NCBI GenBank assembly: GCA_964565705.1
Contig: CAZMGD010000073.1
Span: 1-21,091, forward strand
Direction of reading: 5' to 3'
Source: CAZMGD01 sp964565705
GTDB lineage: Bacteria > Actinomycetota > Acidimicrobiia > Acidimicrobiales > Ilumatobacteraceae
DNA length: 21,091 bases
Below, piece by piece: positions 13,785 through 21,054 of this stretch. The stretch's first letter is position 1. Every line of letters begins with the position of its first letter. The notes beneath the pieces are model-generated. The model worked only from the letters and a program-made list of their open reading frames with translations. It was not told where the DNA came from and made no database searches. Position numbers and translations under genes: made by a program.

Positions 13785-14894
13785 TCAATCGGCGAACGCG
13801 GGGATGACGTGCTTGCCGAGTAGCTCGATCGACGTCATCACGTCCTCGTGGGGGATGTCGTAGGGGTTGACGAGGCACAGCAGGAGGTCGCAGCCGGCGG
13901 CCTCGTAGCGCTTGGCCGTGGCGATGCAGTCGTCGGGGTCACCGACCACCGCCGACCCCGACGACTGGAGGTAGTCGAACGTCAGCTGGCCGAGCGTGCC
14001 CTCCCGCCGGTGCTTCAGCGCGTCGCCGGCGTAGCCATACGTGCCGAGGTCCTTGCCCTCGAGCAGCTCGGCGACCGAGGCGATCAGCTCGCCGCCGCGC
14101 TTCACGTACCAGACCATCGATTCGGCCGCGGTGTCGAACGCCCGCTGGCGATCCTCGGCGCAGTGCACCATCGTGAACGTCGCCGCCCGGTCGTTGACGA
14201 ACTTGCCGACGGGCACCTCGCACTCCGCGATGCCCTGCCGGTACAGCGCGATCCGCTCGGCGAGTTGCTCGGGCGGCACGCCGACGGTGAACGAGCACAG
14301 ACCGAGTCCGCGACGGCCGATCTCGCGGTGGCCGTCGAGGCTGGACGTCGCACCCCACATCGGAGGATGCGGCTTCTGCAGCGGCTTGGGCTGCACCCGC
14401 CGCGGCGCGCCCATCTGCCAGTACTTGCCCTGCGCCTGATAGGTCTCCTCGGTCCAGGCGGCGACGATGTGCTCCAGCGCCTCGGACCACATCGCGCGGG
14501 TCTCGTTGGGGTCGATGTCGAACCCCTCGAGCTCGTCACGGGTCGACGAACGCCCGGTGCCGAACTCCACCCGACCGTCGGACAGCAGATCGAGCACCGC
14601 CGCCGACTCCGCGGAACGGATCGGGTGGTTGTAGGGCTGCGGCAGCAGCCGGACGCCGTAGCCGATGCGGATGTTCGTCGTCCGGGCGGCGATCGCCCCG
14701 TACAGCACCTCGGGGTTCGAGCAGTGTGAGTACTCCTCGAGGAAGTGGTGCTCCACCGTCCAGAACGAGTGGAATCCGACCTGGTCGCCCACGACCGCCT
14801 GCTCCAGCGTGTTCTTGAACGCCCGGTGTTCGCTCTCCTCGTCCCATGGCTTGGCCACCGGGATCTCGTAGAACAGCGCGAACTTCATCCCCAT
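13785..14894 (-). CDS. LLM-class (luciferase-like) flavin/F420-dependent oxidoreductase
   Basis: This 369-aa TIM-barrel protein has the bacterial-luciferase-like pattern: MGMKFALFYEIPVA, WTVEHHF (His49, His50), ARTTNIRIGYGVRLLP, HPIRSAESAAVLDLLSDGRVEFGTGRS and a C-terminal VGDPDDCIATAKRYEAAGCDLLLC. Members use FMNH2 or F420 in oxidation or monooxygenation of small organics; the substrate cannot be named. The start at 14894 is chosen over the ATG two codons later because GGAGGGGA lies about 8 nt upstream. A TACGGT -10 candidate (14932-14937, minus strand) would give a leader of about 30 nt. The gene is divergent from the SDR. Confidence 0.91.
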   Translation of the reverse strand: MGMKFALFYEIPVAKPWDEESEHRAFKNTLEQAVVGDQVGFHSFWTVEHHFLEEYSHCSNPEVLYGAIAARTTNIRIGYGVRLLPQPYNHPIRSAESAAVLDLLSDGRVEFGTGRSSTRDELEGFDIDPNETRAMWSEALEHIVAAWTEETYQAQGKYWQMGAPRRVQPKPLQKPHPPMWGATSSLDGHREIGRRGLGLCSFTVGVPPEQLAERIALYRQGIAECEVPVGKFVNDRAATFTMVHCAEDRQRAFDTAAESMVWYVKRGGELIASVAELLEGKDLGTYGYAGDALKHRREGTLGQLTFDYLQSSGSAVVGDPDDCIATAKRYEAAGCDLLLCLVNPYDIPHEDVMTSIELLGKHVIPAFAD

Positions 14895-14923
14895 CGTCGT
14901 GTCCCCTCCACTGACATCGAGCC

Positions 14924-14941
14924 GCACGTGCACCGTAGAGT
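14924..14941. promoter_or_regulatory. Overlapping divergent -10 candidates and GCACGTGC palindrome
   Basis: In the 97-bp gap between the LLM and SDR genes the minus strand reads TACGGT at 14937-14932 and the plus strand reads TAGAGT at 14936-14941, so the two candidate -10 boxes share two bases. The perfect palindrome GCACGTGC lies at 14924-14931. If both boxes are used, the two promoters would compete. Confidence 0.3.
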
Positions 14942-14991
14942 CGGCCGGTCGATCGCCACGAGGGGGACGTACAGATGGAAGGGATGGACGG

Positions 14992-15825
14992 GTGATCACC
15001 GACTTCCACGGGAAGACCGCTGTCATCACGGGCGCGGCGAGCGGCATCGGTCGCGGTCTCGCGGTGCGCTGTGCCGCCGAGGGCATGAACGTCGTCGCGT
15101 CCGACGTCGAGCAGGGCTCGCTGGACGAGACCGTCGCGCTCGCCGGCGGCGACACGATCGGCGTCGTCGCCGACGTGGCCGACGCCGCATCGGTCGACGC
15201 GCTCGCCGACGCCGCGTTCGGCGCGTTCGGCGAGGTGCACCTGCTGTGCAACAACGCCGGCGTGTTCCAGGCCGGCATCATCTGGGAGCGCACGCTTGCC
15301 GACTGGGAGTGGGTGCTCGGCGTCAACGTGTGGGGCATCATCCACGGCATCCGCTCGTTCGTGCCGCGCATGATCGAGCAGGGCGGTGAGGGCCACGTCG
15401 TCAACACCTCGTCGCTCGCCAGCATCGTGACCGGCGCGTACAGCGGCCCGTACGTGACGAGCAAGTTCGCCGCGCTCGCCCTCAGCGAGTCGCTCGCCCA
15501 CGATCTCGCGGCGAGGGTCTCGTCGATCGGGGCCTCGGTGCTCGTACCCGGCGCGGTCAACACCCGGATCAACGCGTCGGACCGCAACCGGCCCGACGCG
15601 CTGGCCGAGGGCAAGGGAGCGGAGGACAACGCGTTCGTCGAGGATTCGCTCGGCAAGGTCACCGTCGGCGGCCGCGATCCAGCGGAGGTCGCCGAGATCG
15701 TGCTCGACGCCGTGCGGATCGGCCAGTTCGTGATCCCGACCAGCGCCGGCTACGACGACCAGGTGCGCGGGCGCGCGGCGGCGATGCTCGAACGGCGCGT
15801 ACCGAGCGGCATGGCGTTCAACTGA
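14992..15825 (+). CDS. Short-chain dehydrogenase/reductase (SDR)
   Basis: This 277-aa classical SDR has the cofactor motif TGAASGIG (residues 13-20), Asp38 at the end of strand 2 (VVASDVE) suggesting NAD(H), NNAG at 87-90, the catalytic Ser in NTSSLAS (138-144) and Tyr154-x3-Lys158 (YVTSK). It would interconvert alcohols and ketones and could feed a BVMO; that link is inference. The GTG start at 14992 is preferred over an upstream ATG because GGAAGGGA precedes it and VITDFHGKTAVITG is the usual family N-terminus. It is divergent from the LLM gene. Confidence 0.93.
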   Translation: MITDFHGKTAVITGAASGIGRGLAVRCAAEGMNVVASDVEQGSLDETVALAGGDTIGVVADVADAASVDALADAAFGAFGEVHLLCNNAGVFQAGIIWERTLADWEWVLGVNVWGIIHGIRSFVPRMIEQGGEGHVVNTSSLASIVTGAYSGPYVTSKFAALALSESLAHDLAARVSSIGASVLVPGAVNTRINASDRNRPDALAEGKGAEDNAFVEDSLGKVTVGGRDPAEVAEIVLDAVRIGQFVIPTSAGYDDQVRGRAAAMLERRVPSGMAFN

Positions 15826-15849
15826 CGCCGAGCATCGACGGGTCAGCCG

Positions 15850-16108
15850 GTGATGGCGGGAGTGGCGCGATCGGGGGAGGGCTTCCCCGACGCCCAGTTC
15901 GCGGTCACCGGCGGGCCCCGGCCCGCTGGGCGCGTTCCAGGACGAGTTCCTGCGCGAGTTCCTCCTCGGCCCGGAGTCCACCGAACACCTCATGGCGCCC
16001 GGCACGGCCTGGGTGACACCACCCGAGGAGCGGGTGCAGTGGCTGGCCGAGCGGCTCCGCCACGCCCACGACCTCGTACGGGCCTGGGGCGGCGCGCTCG
16101 CTCGCTGA
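15850..16108 (+). pseudogene. Apparent frameshifted small gene of unknown family
   Basis: Two frames join sensibly across one base. The first reads MAGVARSGEGFPDAQFAVTGGP from 15853. After the run of four C at 15916-15919, dropping one C moves to a frame that reads GPLGAFQDEFLREFLLGPES, then TPPEERVQWLAERLRHAHDLV, ending at TGA 16106-16108. The second part has natural amino-acid composition and a helical pattern, unlike shadow frames. I do not recognise the family. It is either a real frameshift (pseudogene) or a base error in the sequence; no ribosome site supports the start. Confidence 0.35.
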
Positions 16109-16117
16109 CCCCGGCGT

Positions 16118-16528
16118 TCAGCGGCGGTGCGCAGCGCCCTCCGCAACGGACCGGGCGAAGTTCGGCGCCAGTGCGACCATCGTCGCGAACTCGGTCTGGT
16201 GGCTGACGAGCAGGGACACGTCGGAGTTGGCGACCACCGTCGCCGAACGGGGCTGGCGCTTCAGCAGCGCCAGCTCGCCGAAGAAGTCGCCGCGGTCCAG
16301 CGACCGCACCCACTCACCGTGCACGATCACGTCGACGGAGCCCGACAGCAGCACGTAGAACTGATCGCCACGGTCGCCCTGGCGCGTGAGCTCGGTTCCT
16401 CGATGCACGGCAGCGGTGGTCATGTTGCCGGCGATCGTGGCCAGCTCCCGGCGGCGGCAGATGGAGAACAGCGGGAGTGAACGGATGCGGTCGATGGTGG
16501 CGGTGTTGTGATCTGCGTGGCGTCCCAT
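16118..16528 (-). CDS. Stand-alone cyclic-nucleotide-binding domain protein
   Basis: This 136-aa protein consists of a single CRP-type cNMP-binding domain with no DNA-binding or transport domain. The phosphate-binding cassette is FFGELALLKRQPRSATVVA (residues 82-100): Glu85 and Arg94 correspond to the ribose- and phosphate-binding residues of CRP, so cAMP or cGMP binding is plausible. The N-terminal helix IDRIRSLPLFSICRRRELATIAG is typical. It may act as a regulatory subunit with an unknown partner or as a signal sink. An earlier in-frame ATG (near 16560) could add residues; MGRHADHNTATID looks best. The 373-aa gene stops 71 bases upstream of it on the same strand. Confidence 0.88.
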   Translation of the reverse strand: MGRHADHNTATIDRIRSLPLFSICRRRELATIAGNMTTAAVHRGTELTRQGDRGDQFYVLLSGSVDVIVHGEWVRSLDRGDFFGELALLKRQPRSATVVANSDVSLLVSHQTEFATMVALAPNFARSVAEGAAHRR

Positions 16529-16599
16529 GTGCTGATCATGCGCCGTGATCGCCCACATCGTCTGTGCGCTCCGACACACACCGTCCACACCCTCTCGGA

Positions 16600-17721
16600 T
16601 CAGGGGGCGTTGGTGTCCGCGGTGAGGAAGCCGGTCGGGCGGTAGACGCCCATCAGCATGTTCTCGTGCATCCCGTAGCCGACCTGACCGTTGTCCAGCT
16701 CGAAGCGCGACAGCGTCTCGTTGAGGATCGCGTACTTGCGTCGCACCTCGGGATCGCTGAGGTCGTGCACGACGCCCTCCACCTTCAACGGACCCTGGTA
16801 GTAGCCGTGCCCCCACACGCCGTCGGGTACATAGCCGGATCCGGCGGCGAGGTACAGCGTGCGCAGCGGCGTGGCCTGCACGACGATCGGCGTACCGTTC
16901 ATCTCGCTCGCCGTGATCACCGCCGACGCCAGCTCGCGGGTGCCGGGGATGTAGGTCGCCTCGACCTCAGGCGTGCCGAGATGCTCGACACCCCTGCCAC
17001 TGTCGATGTTCCAGACGCGCATCGACTCCTCGACGTGGCGGTGACCTTCGGCGTCGCGGTCGATCTGGATCTTCAGCATGTGGTCGTCGAACTGCATCGG
17101 CACCCAGTCGTGGCGGAACCCGTGGCCCTCGCGTGACTGGCGCGCCTTGATCCCGGGTGCCTCGGGCTCGCCGACCGGCCGCACGCCCCACGAGCGATCG
17201 CGCACGCCCTTCCAGCGGTCGGGCGTCACGTCGAAGTTCCGTCCGGCGACGCTCAGCTTCCCGCTCCAGCCGCCGACCTGCGCGTAGCGGGTCACGTCCT
17301 GCTGCACCCGGTTGAACACGCGGGTGAACGTGCGCGGCTCCAGCAGCGCCTCGACGGTGCCTGTGAACGTCAGGTCGGCCTCGATGCCCCACTCGTTCGG
17401 TTCGCACCAGACCCGGAGCGTGCGCAGACCCTCGACCACCTCGACACCGAGCGGGCCGACGCTCGTGTCCATCCGGTCGCTGCCCAGCTCGCGCGAGGCG
17501 CGCACGGTGTGCTGGTCGGTGCCGATCGACACGGTGATGAACGCGTCGGTCACGCCCAGGTTCGGGTACTGGCCGAGGCCGATGATCACGAACAGCTCGT
17601 CGCTGCTCGCGTGCATGTTGAAGTAGTACCGGTCGTAGAAGTTGCGGTCCGACGTGTACACGTGGTCGAACGTGTCAGACGTCTGATGGGTGAGGTACTC
17701 GTCGAAGCGGCTGAGCGGCAT
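16600..17721 (-). CDS. Unrecognised 373-aa protein, possibly CrtC/AttH-like lipocalin fold
   Basis: The protein begins MPLSRFDEYLTHQTSDTFDHVYTSDRNFYDRYYFNMHASS and has no signal peptide or membrane segment. It is rich in beta-strand patterns and aromatic residues (GGWSGKLSVAGRNFDV, RDRSWGVRPVGEP, GVWGHGYYQGPLKVEGVVHDL). This pattern suggests two lipocalin-like domains as in AttH/CrtC-type proteins and related actinobacterial DUFs, but I cannot name the family with certainty. It follows the DUF1059 gene on the same strand after 37 bases, and both are divergent from the HAPMO-type BVMO, so a role in the same lipid, steroid or ketone metabolism is possible. The open frame extends upstream to 18165, but the residues before this Met read as shadow. 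Confidence 0.82.
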   Translation of the reverse strand: MPLSRFDEYLTHQTSDTFDHVYTSDRNFYDRYYFNMHASSDELFVIIGLGQYPNLGVTDAFITVSIGTDQHTVRASRELGSDRMDTSVGPLGVEVVEGLRTLRVWCEPNEWGIEADLTFTGTVEALLEPRTFTRVFNRVQQDVTRYAQVGGWSGKLSVAGRNFDVTPDRWKGVRDRSWGVRPVGEPEAPGIKARQSREGHGFRHDWVPMQFDDHMLKIQIDRDAEGHRHVEESMRVWNIDSGRGVEHLGTPEVEATYIPGTRELASAVITASEMNGTPIVVQATPLRTLYLAAGSGYVPDGVWGHGYYQGPLKVEGVVHDLSDPEVRRKYAILNETLSRFELDNGQVGYGMHENMLMGVYRPTGFLTADTNAP

Positions 17722-17758
17722 GAGGCATGGTCGCGGATCGCCGCAGCCTGCCGACGAG

Positions 17759-17938
17759 TCAGACGCGCATGCGGCGGGCCATGAACAAGATGTGGTGGCG
17801 CTCGTACTCGTCGGCCATCTGCGGGTGCTGCTCGCGCAGGTGGGCGAACGCGGTCTCGACGATCGCGTCCTCCGTCGGCTCCTCCATCGTGTGCCCGCAC
17901 GGGCAGTCGAGGATGTAGAGGTACTTCGGGTCGTCCAC
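17759..17938 (-). CDS. DUF1059 family small protein (59 aa)
   Basis: This short gene starts with GTG at 17938 and reads VDDPKYLYILDCPCGHTM, then EEPTEDAIVETAFAHLREQHP, ending MARRMRV. The Cys12-Pro-Cys14-Gly-His16 motif and the acidic helix with a terminal HLREQHP match the DUF1059 pattern of small, possibly metal-binding proteins. The function of the family is not known to me. A TAGCGT box lies exactly six bases upstream of the GTG, giving a leaderless promoter. It is divergent from the BVMO (48-bp gap) and 37 bases ahead of the 373-aa gene, so the two probably form an operon. Confidence 0.85.
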   Translation of the reverse strand: MDDPKYLYILDCPCGHTMEEPTEDAIVETAFAHLREQHPQMADEYERHHILFMARRMRV

Positions 17939-17944
17939 GCCCGC

Positions 17945-17950
17945 ACGCTA
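17945..17950 (-). promoter_or_regulatory. -10 box of a probable leaderless promoter (DUF1059 gene)
   Basis: On the minus strand TAGCGT is followed by six bases and then GTG at 17938. No ribosome site is visible. It lies 23 bases from the -10 box of the divergent BVMO, so the two promoters are back to back. Confidence 0.5.
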
Positions 17951-17973
17951 CGCCGTCGCCGCGGGCTGCTGCC

Positions 17974-17979
17974 TACCCT
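17974..17979 (+). promoter_or_regulatory. -10 box of a probable leaderless promoter (HAPMO-type BVMO)
   Basis: TACCCT is followed by seven bases and GTG at 17987. This choice of start fits the N-terminal homology far better than the open frame that begins at 17690 inside the opposite-strand genes. Confidence 0.5.
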
Positions 17980-17986
17980 GGGCGGC

Positions 17987-19930
17987 GTGACCGAGACCAC
18001 TGCTCGCAACCCGCACGCCGGGGCGCCCTTCGACGACTCCGACGACGCGATCGCCGCCGCGCTGGAAGACGTCAGCATCCCATCGCTGCTGTGCTCGATG
18101 GTGCACATGACCGGCGACCCGTCGTGGATCCGCGGCGACCTGCGCCCGCAGGGCGCGATGATCAACGAGCACCAGGGCTACATGACCGAGGAGGCCAAGG
18201 CCGAGGTGCGCCGCCTCGCGCTGCCGGCGATCGCCGCGTACCGCGATGGCGGCTGCGTGCCGTTCCTCCCCGACCGCGAGCTGGCCCACGAGATGATGTC
18301 GTTCATCATCGCCGGGCACGTGGAGGACGAGGTCGTCGACATGTTCCTCGACGACCTGCACCTCGACGGTGCCGACAGCGGCGCGATCACCTGGCGCGAC
18401 GAGATCCCCGCCGACGTGCGCGAGGCGGCCCACACGATCGTGATCGGCTGTGGCGAGGCCGGCATCCTCGCCGGCATCCGCTTGACCGAGGCCGGCATCC
18501 CGTTCACGATCGTCGAGAAGAGCGGCGGGCCGGGCGGCACGTGGTGGGACAACCGCTACCCCGGCGCCCGGGTGGACATCGGCAGCCACTTCTACTGCTA
18601 CTCGTTCGAGCCAGCCGACCACTGGAGCGAGTACTACTGCCAGCAGCCCGAGCTGCGTGACTACTTCCAGCGCGTCGTCGATCACCACGACCTCGGCCCC
18701 CACATCCGCTTCCACGCCGAGGTCACGGGCGCTCGCTGGGACGAGGAGACGCAGCGCTGGTCAGTCGACCTGCGCACCGCCGACGGCGACGAGACCGTCG
18801 ACGCCCGCTTCGTCGTCAGCTGCGTCGGCGCCTTGAACCTCCCGAAGCTGCCCGACATCCCGGGCATGGACGACTTCGCCGGACCCTCGTTCCACTCGGC
18901 GCGCTGGCCCGACGGCCTCGACATCGAGCGCACGCGATTCGCCCTCGTCGGAGCGGGGGCGAGCGGGTTCCAGATCGCGCCGACCATCGCCGATCAGGTC
19001 GGCACCCTGGAGGTCTTCCAGCGCACGGCGCAGTGGATGTTCCCCAACGCCAAGTACCACGAGCGCGTGCCCGAGGGCGAGACGTGGGCGATGCGGCACC
19101 TCCCGTTCTACGGCCGGTGGTTCCGCTTCCTGATGTTCTACCCGGCGTCGGGACTCACCCAGGAGCGCAACCGCGTCGACCCGGAGTGGGACGACGGCGG
19201 CCGCTCGATCAACGCCGGCAACGCCCAGGCCCGGCAGATGTTCGGCGCGTGGATCGAGTCGCAGCTGGAGGACCGTCCCGACCTGCTCGAGGTCTCGATC
19301 CCCCACTACCCGCCCTCGGCGAAGCGGATGTTGCAGGACAACGGGTCGTGGCTGACGTGCCTGAAGAAGCCGAACGTATCGCTCGTGCGGACCGGCATCG
19401 ACCGGATCGTGCCCGAGGGCATCGTCACCACCGACGGGGAGCTGCACCCGGCCGACATCATCTGCTTCGCGACCGGGTTCCGGCACAACGACTTCCTCGC
19501 CCCGATCGACTTCCGCGGCAAGGGCGGCGAGTCGCTGCACGAACGGTGGGGCGAGGAGCCGACGGCGTACCTCGGTATCACGATCCCGGGCTTCCCCAAC
19601 CTGTTCTGCGTGTACGGGCCCGGCACCAACCTGGCCCACGGCGCGAGCCTGATCTTCCAGTCCGAGTGCCAGGTGAACTACGTGATGAGTGCGATCCACG
19701 AGGTGCTGGCGACCGGCTCCGAAGCGATCGAGGTCCGCGACCAGCCCCACGACGAGTACGCGGAGCGGTACCAGAGCGAGATCAGCCAGATGGTCTGGGC
19801 CCACTGGACGGTGCAGCACAGCCACTTCAAGAACTCGGACGGCAAGGTCTGGACCCTGTCGCCGTGGCCGATCCCGGTGTACTGGAACTGGACCCGAGCC
19901 GTCGACCTCGACGACTACCAGCTGACCTGA
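17987..19930 (+). CDS. Baeyer-Villiger monooxygenase, 4-hydroxyacetophenone monooxygenase type
   Basis: This 647-aa flavoprotein has the size of 4-hydroxyacetophenone monooxygenase (about 640 aa), including the characteristic N-terminal extension of about 145 residues (SLLCSMVHMTGDPSWIRGDL near 33-52). The FAD motif is GCGEAG (154-159), the signature GGTWWDNRYPGARVD is at 183-197, the BVMO fingerprint FAGPSFHSARWP is intact at 297-308 with His303, the NADP motif is GAGASG (322-327), and the catalytic Arg lies in SAKRMLQDNG. It should convert ketones, probably aryl or long-chain, to esters with NADPH and O2. The start is GTG 17987. An AraC regulator remnant follows, which may once have controlled it. 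Confidence 0.95.
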   Translation: MTETTARNPHAGAPFDDSDDAIAAALEDVSIPSLLCSMVHMTGDPSWIRGDLRPQGAMINEHQGYMTEEAKAEVRRLALPAIAAYRDGGCVPFLPDRELAHEMMSFIIAGHVEDEVVDMFLDDLHLDGADSGAITWRDEIPADVREAAHTIVIGCGEAGILAGIRLTEAGIPFTIVEKSGGPGGTWWDNRYPGARVDIGSHFYCYSFEPADHWSEYYCQQPELRDYFQRVVDHHDLGPHIRFHAEVTGARWDEETQRWSVDLRTADGDETVDARFVVSCVGALNLPKLPDIPGMDDFAGPSFHSARWPDGLDIERTRFALVGAGASGFQIAPTIADQVGTLEVFQRTAQWMFPNAKYHERVPEGETWAMRHLPFYGRWFRFLMFYPASGLTQERNRVDPEWDDGGRSINAGNAQARQMFGAWIESQLEDRPDLLEVSIPHYPPSAKRMLQDNGSWLTCLKKPNVSLVRTGIDRIVPEGIVTTDGELHPADIICFATGFRHNDFLAPIDFRGKGGESLHERWGEEPTAYLGITIPGFPNLFCVYGPGTNLAHGASLIFQSECQVNYVMSAIHEVLATGSEAIEVRDQPHDEYAERYQSEISQMVWAHWTVQHSHFKNSDGKVWTLSPWPIPVYWNWTRAVDLDDYQLT

Positions 19931-19945
19931 CCGCTCACGTTCAGC

Positions 19946-20180
19946 GGGTCGCGGATCAGCCGCCACAGCGACATCGTCGTGATCCAGGCGATCTGTCACT
20001 GCTTGGCGAGCGAGGGGGCAACCGGTTCGGCGTGGCTGCAGGCGATGAGCCACCCACGGCGCGCACACCGTGGCCCAGGTCGCCACCACCATCGGTGACG
20101 AGTCGGACGCATCGTTCGGCCGGGTGTTCAAGCGCCACGTCGGCACATCGCCACGCCGGGCGCGAACATCGATCGGATGA
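19946..20180 (+). pseudogene. AraC-family transcriptional regulator remnant with internal deletion
   Basis: Frame one (19949-20060) reads RISRHSDIVVIQAI and then GATGSAWLQAMSHPRR, matching the end of the ligand-binding part of AraC regulators of the type RLsDvLviqaiR..GWLxALxDPri. A second frame (20067-20180) reads TVAQVATTIGDESDASFG followed by RVFKRHVGTSP, the second helix-turn-helix of the family. The roughly 75 residues normally between them, including the first helix-turn-helix, are missing and the frame changes, so the gene is dead. Its TGA overlaps the ATG of the methyltransferase (ATGA at 20177-20180). The N-terminal half is absent. Confidence 0.7.
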
Positions 20181-21028
20181 GCAGCGACGAGCCCGACAAC
20201 ACCGCCGTGCGCACCGCCTTGTGGCGGGCGCTGCACCTCGAGGTCGACGCGCCGCCACACCTGCTCGAGGATGCGCTCGGGCTGGAGCTCGCCGCGCCCG
20301 AGGAGGGCTGGCGGGACCGAGGCGACATGCACCCGATCGGCACACGCGGGTTCCGCGCGTCGATCGTGTCACGCGCCCGGTTCATCGAGGATCTCGCCGA
20401 CGAGGAGGCGAGCCGTGGCGTACCCCAGTTGGTGATCCTCGGGGCCGGTCTCGACACCATCGCCGAACGCCGGCCGGACCTCGGTGCCCGGATGCGGATC
20501 TTCGAGATCGATCAACCCGGCACGCAAGCGTGGAAGCGTCGGCGCCTCGAGGACACCGGCATCGGCGTCCCGGAGTGGCTGCGGTTCGTACCGACGGACT
20601 TCGAGAGCGACGAGGGGTGGTGGGGCGCGCTCTGCGCGGCGGGCTTCGATCCCGGCCTGCCCGCCGTCGTGGTGTCGACCGGCGTGAGCATGTACCTGAC
20701 GAAGGACGCGACGGCGGCCACCCTGCGCCAGCTGGCGACGTCGCTCGCGCCGGGTTCGACGTTCGTGATGACCGTGCTGCTGCCCATCGAGCTCGTCGAC
20801 GGGCCCGACCGGGCCGGTCTGGAGATCAGCGCCCGCGGCGCACAAGCCTCGGGCACACCGTTCGTCAGCTTCTACACACCTGACGAAGTGGTCTCGATGG
20901 CGCTCGACGCGGGGTTCGCCGCCGCACAACACGTCGCCGGCACAGCGCTCGGAGACCGCTACTTCGCCGACCGCAGCGATGGGCTGCGGCCTTCGAGCGG
21001 CGAGGATCTCCTGGTCGCCACCACCTGA
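20177..21028 (+). CDS. SAM-dependent methyltransferase, LCM/TIGR00027-like family
   Basis: This 283-aa class I methyltransferase belongs to the leucine-carboxyl-methyltransferase-like group common in mycobacteria and relatives. It starts NTAVRTALWRALHLEVDAPP (8-27), has SRARFIED (65-72, Arg contacting SAM), the SAM motif LVILGAGLDTIAER (85-98), FEIDQP (109-114) for ribose binding, the PTDFES segment (139-144) and VVVSTGVSMYLT mid-protein. Substrate unknown; these proteins are thought to modify polyketides or small acids. It starts at ATG 20177 within the AraC remnant stop. No clear ribosome site is seen, so it may formerly have been translationally coupled to the regulator. Confidence 0.92.
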   Translation: MSSDEPDNTAVRTALWRALHLEVDAPPHLLEDALGLELAAPEEGWRDRGDMHPIGTRGFRASIVSRARFIEDLADEEASRGVPQLVILGAGLDTIAERRPDLGARMRIFEIDQPGTQAWKRRRLEDTGIGVPEWLRFVPTDFESDEGWWGALCAAGFDPGLPAVVVSTGVSMYLTKDATAATLRQLATSLAPGSTFVMTVLLPIELVDGPDRAGLEISARGAQASGTPFVSFYTPDEVVSMALDAGFAAAQHVAGTALGDRYFADRSDGLRPSSGEDLLVATT

Positions 21029-21042
21029 GCCGACCAGCGGTT

Positions 21043-21054
21043 GAACAAATGTTC
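21043..21054 (+). promoter_or_regulatory. Candidate LexA (SOS) box for a gene beyond the window
   Basis: GAACAAATGTTC matches the gram-positive/actinobacterial LexA core GAAC-N4-GTTC exactly. The methyltransferase ends 15 bases earlier and the next 37 bases hold no finished gene, so the box probably lies in the promoter of a rightward gene starting beyond 21091. In actinobacteria such boxes precede DNA-repair genes and also DUF222/HNH-type genes. Confidence 0.55.

Noticed and set aside
18761..20332. A 523-codon minus-strand open frame opposite the HAPMO-type BVMO
   Set aside because: No recognisable motif and antisense-shadow composition; the plus-strand frame carries every BVMO motif.
4003..21038. 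A 15-nt match (CCTGAGCCGACCAGC) after two different stop codons, at 4003-4017 and 21024-21038
   Set aside because: No inverted structure and no extension of the match; chance is plausible in DNA this GC-rich.
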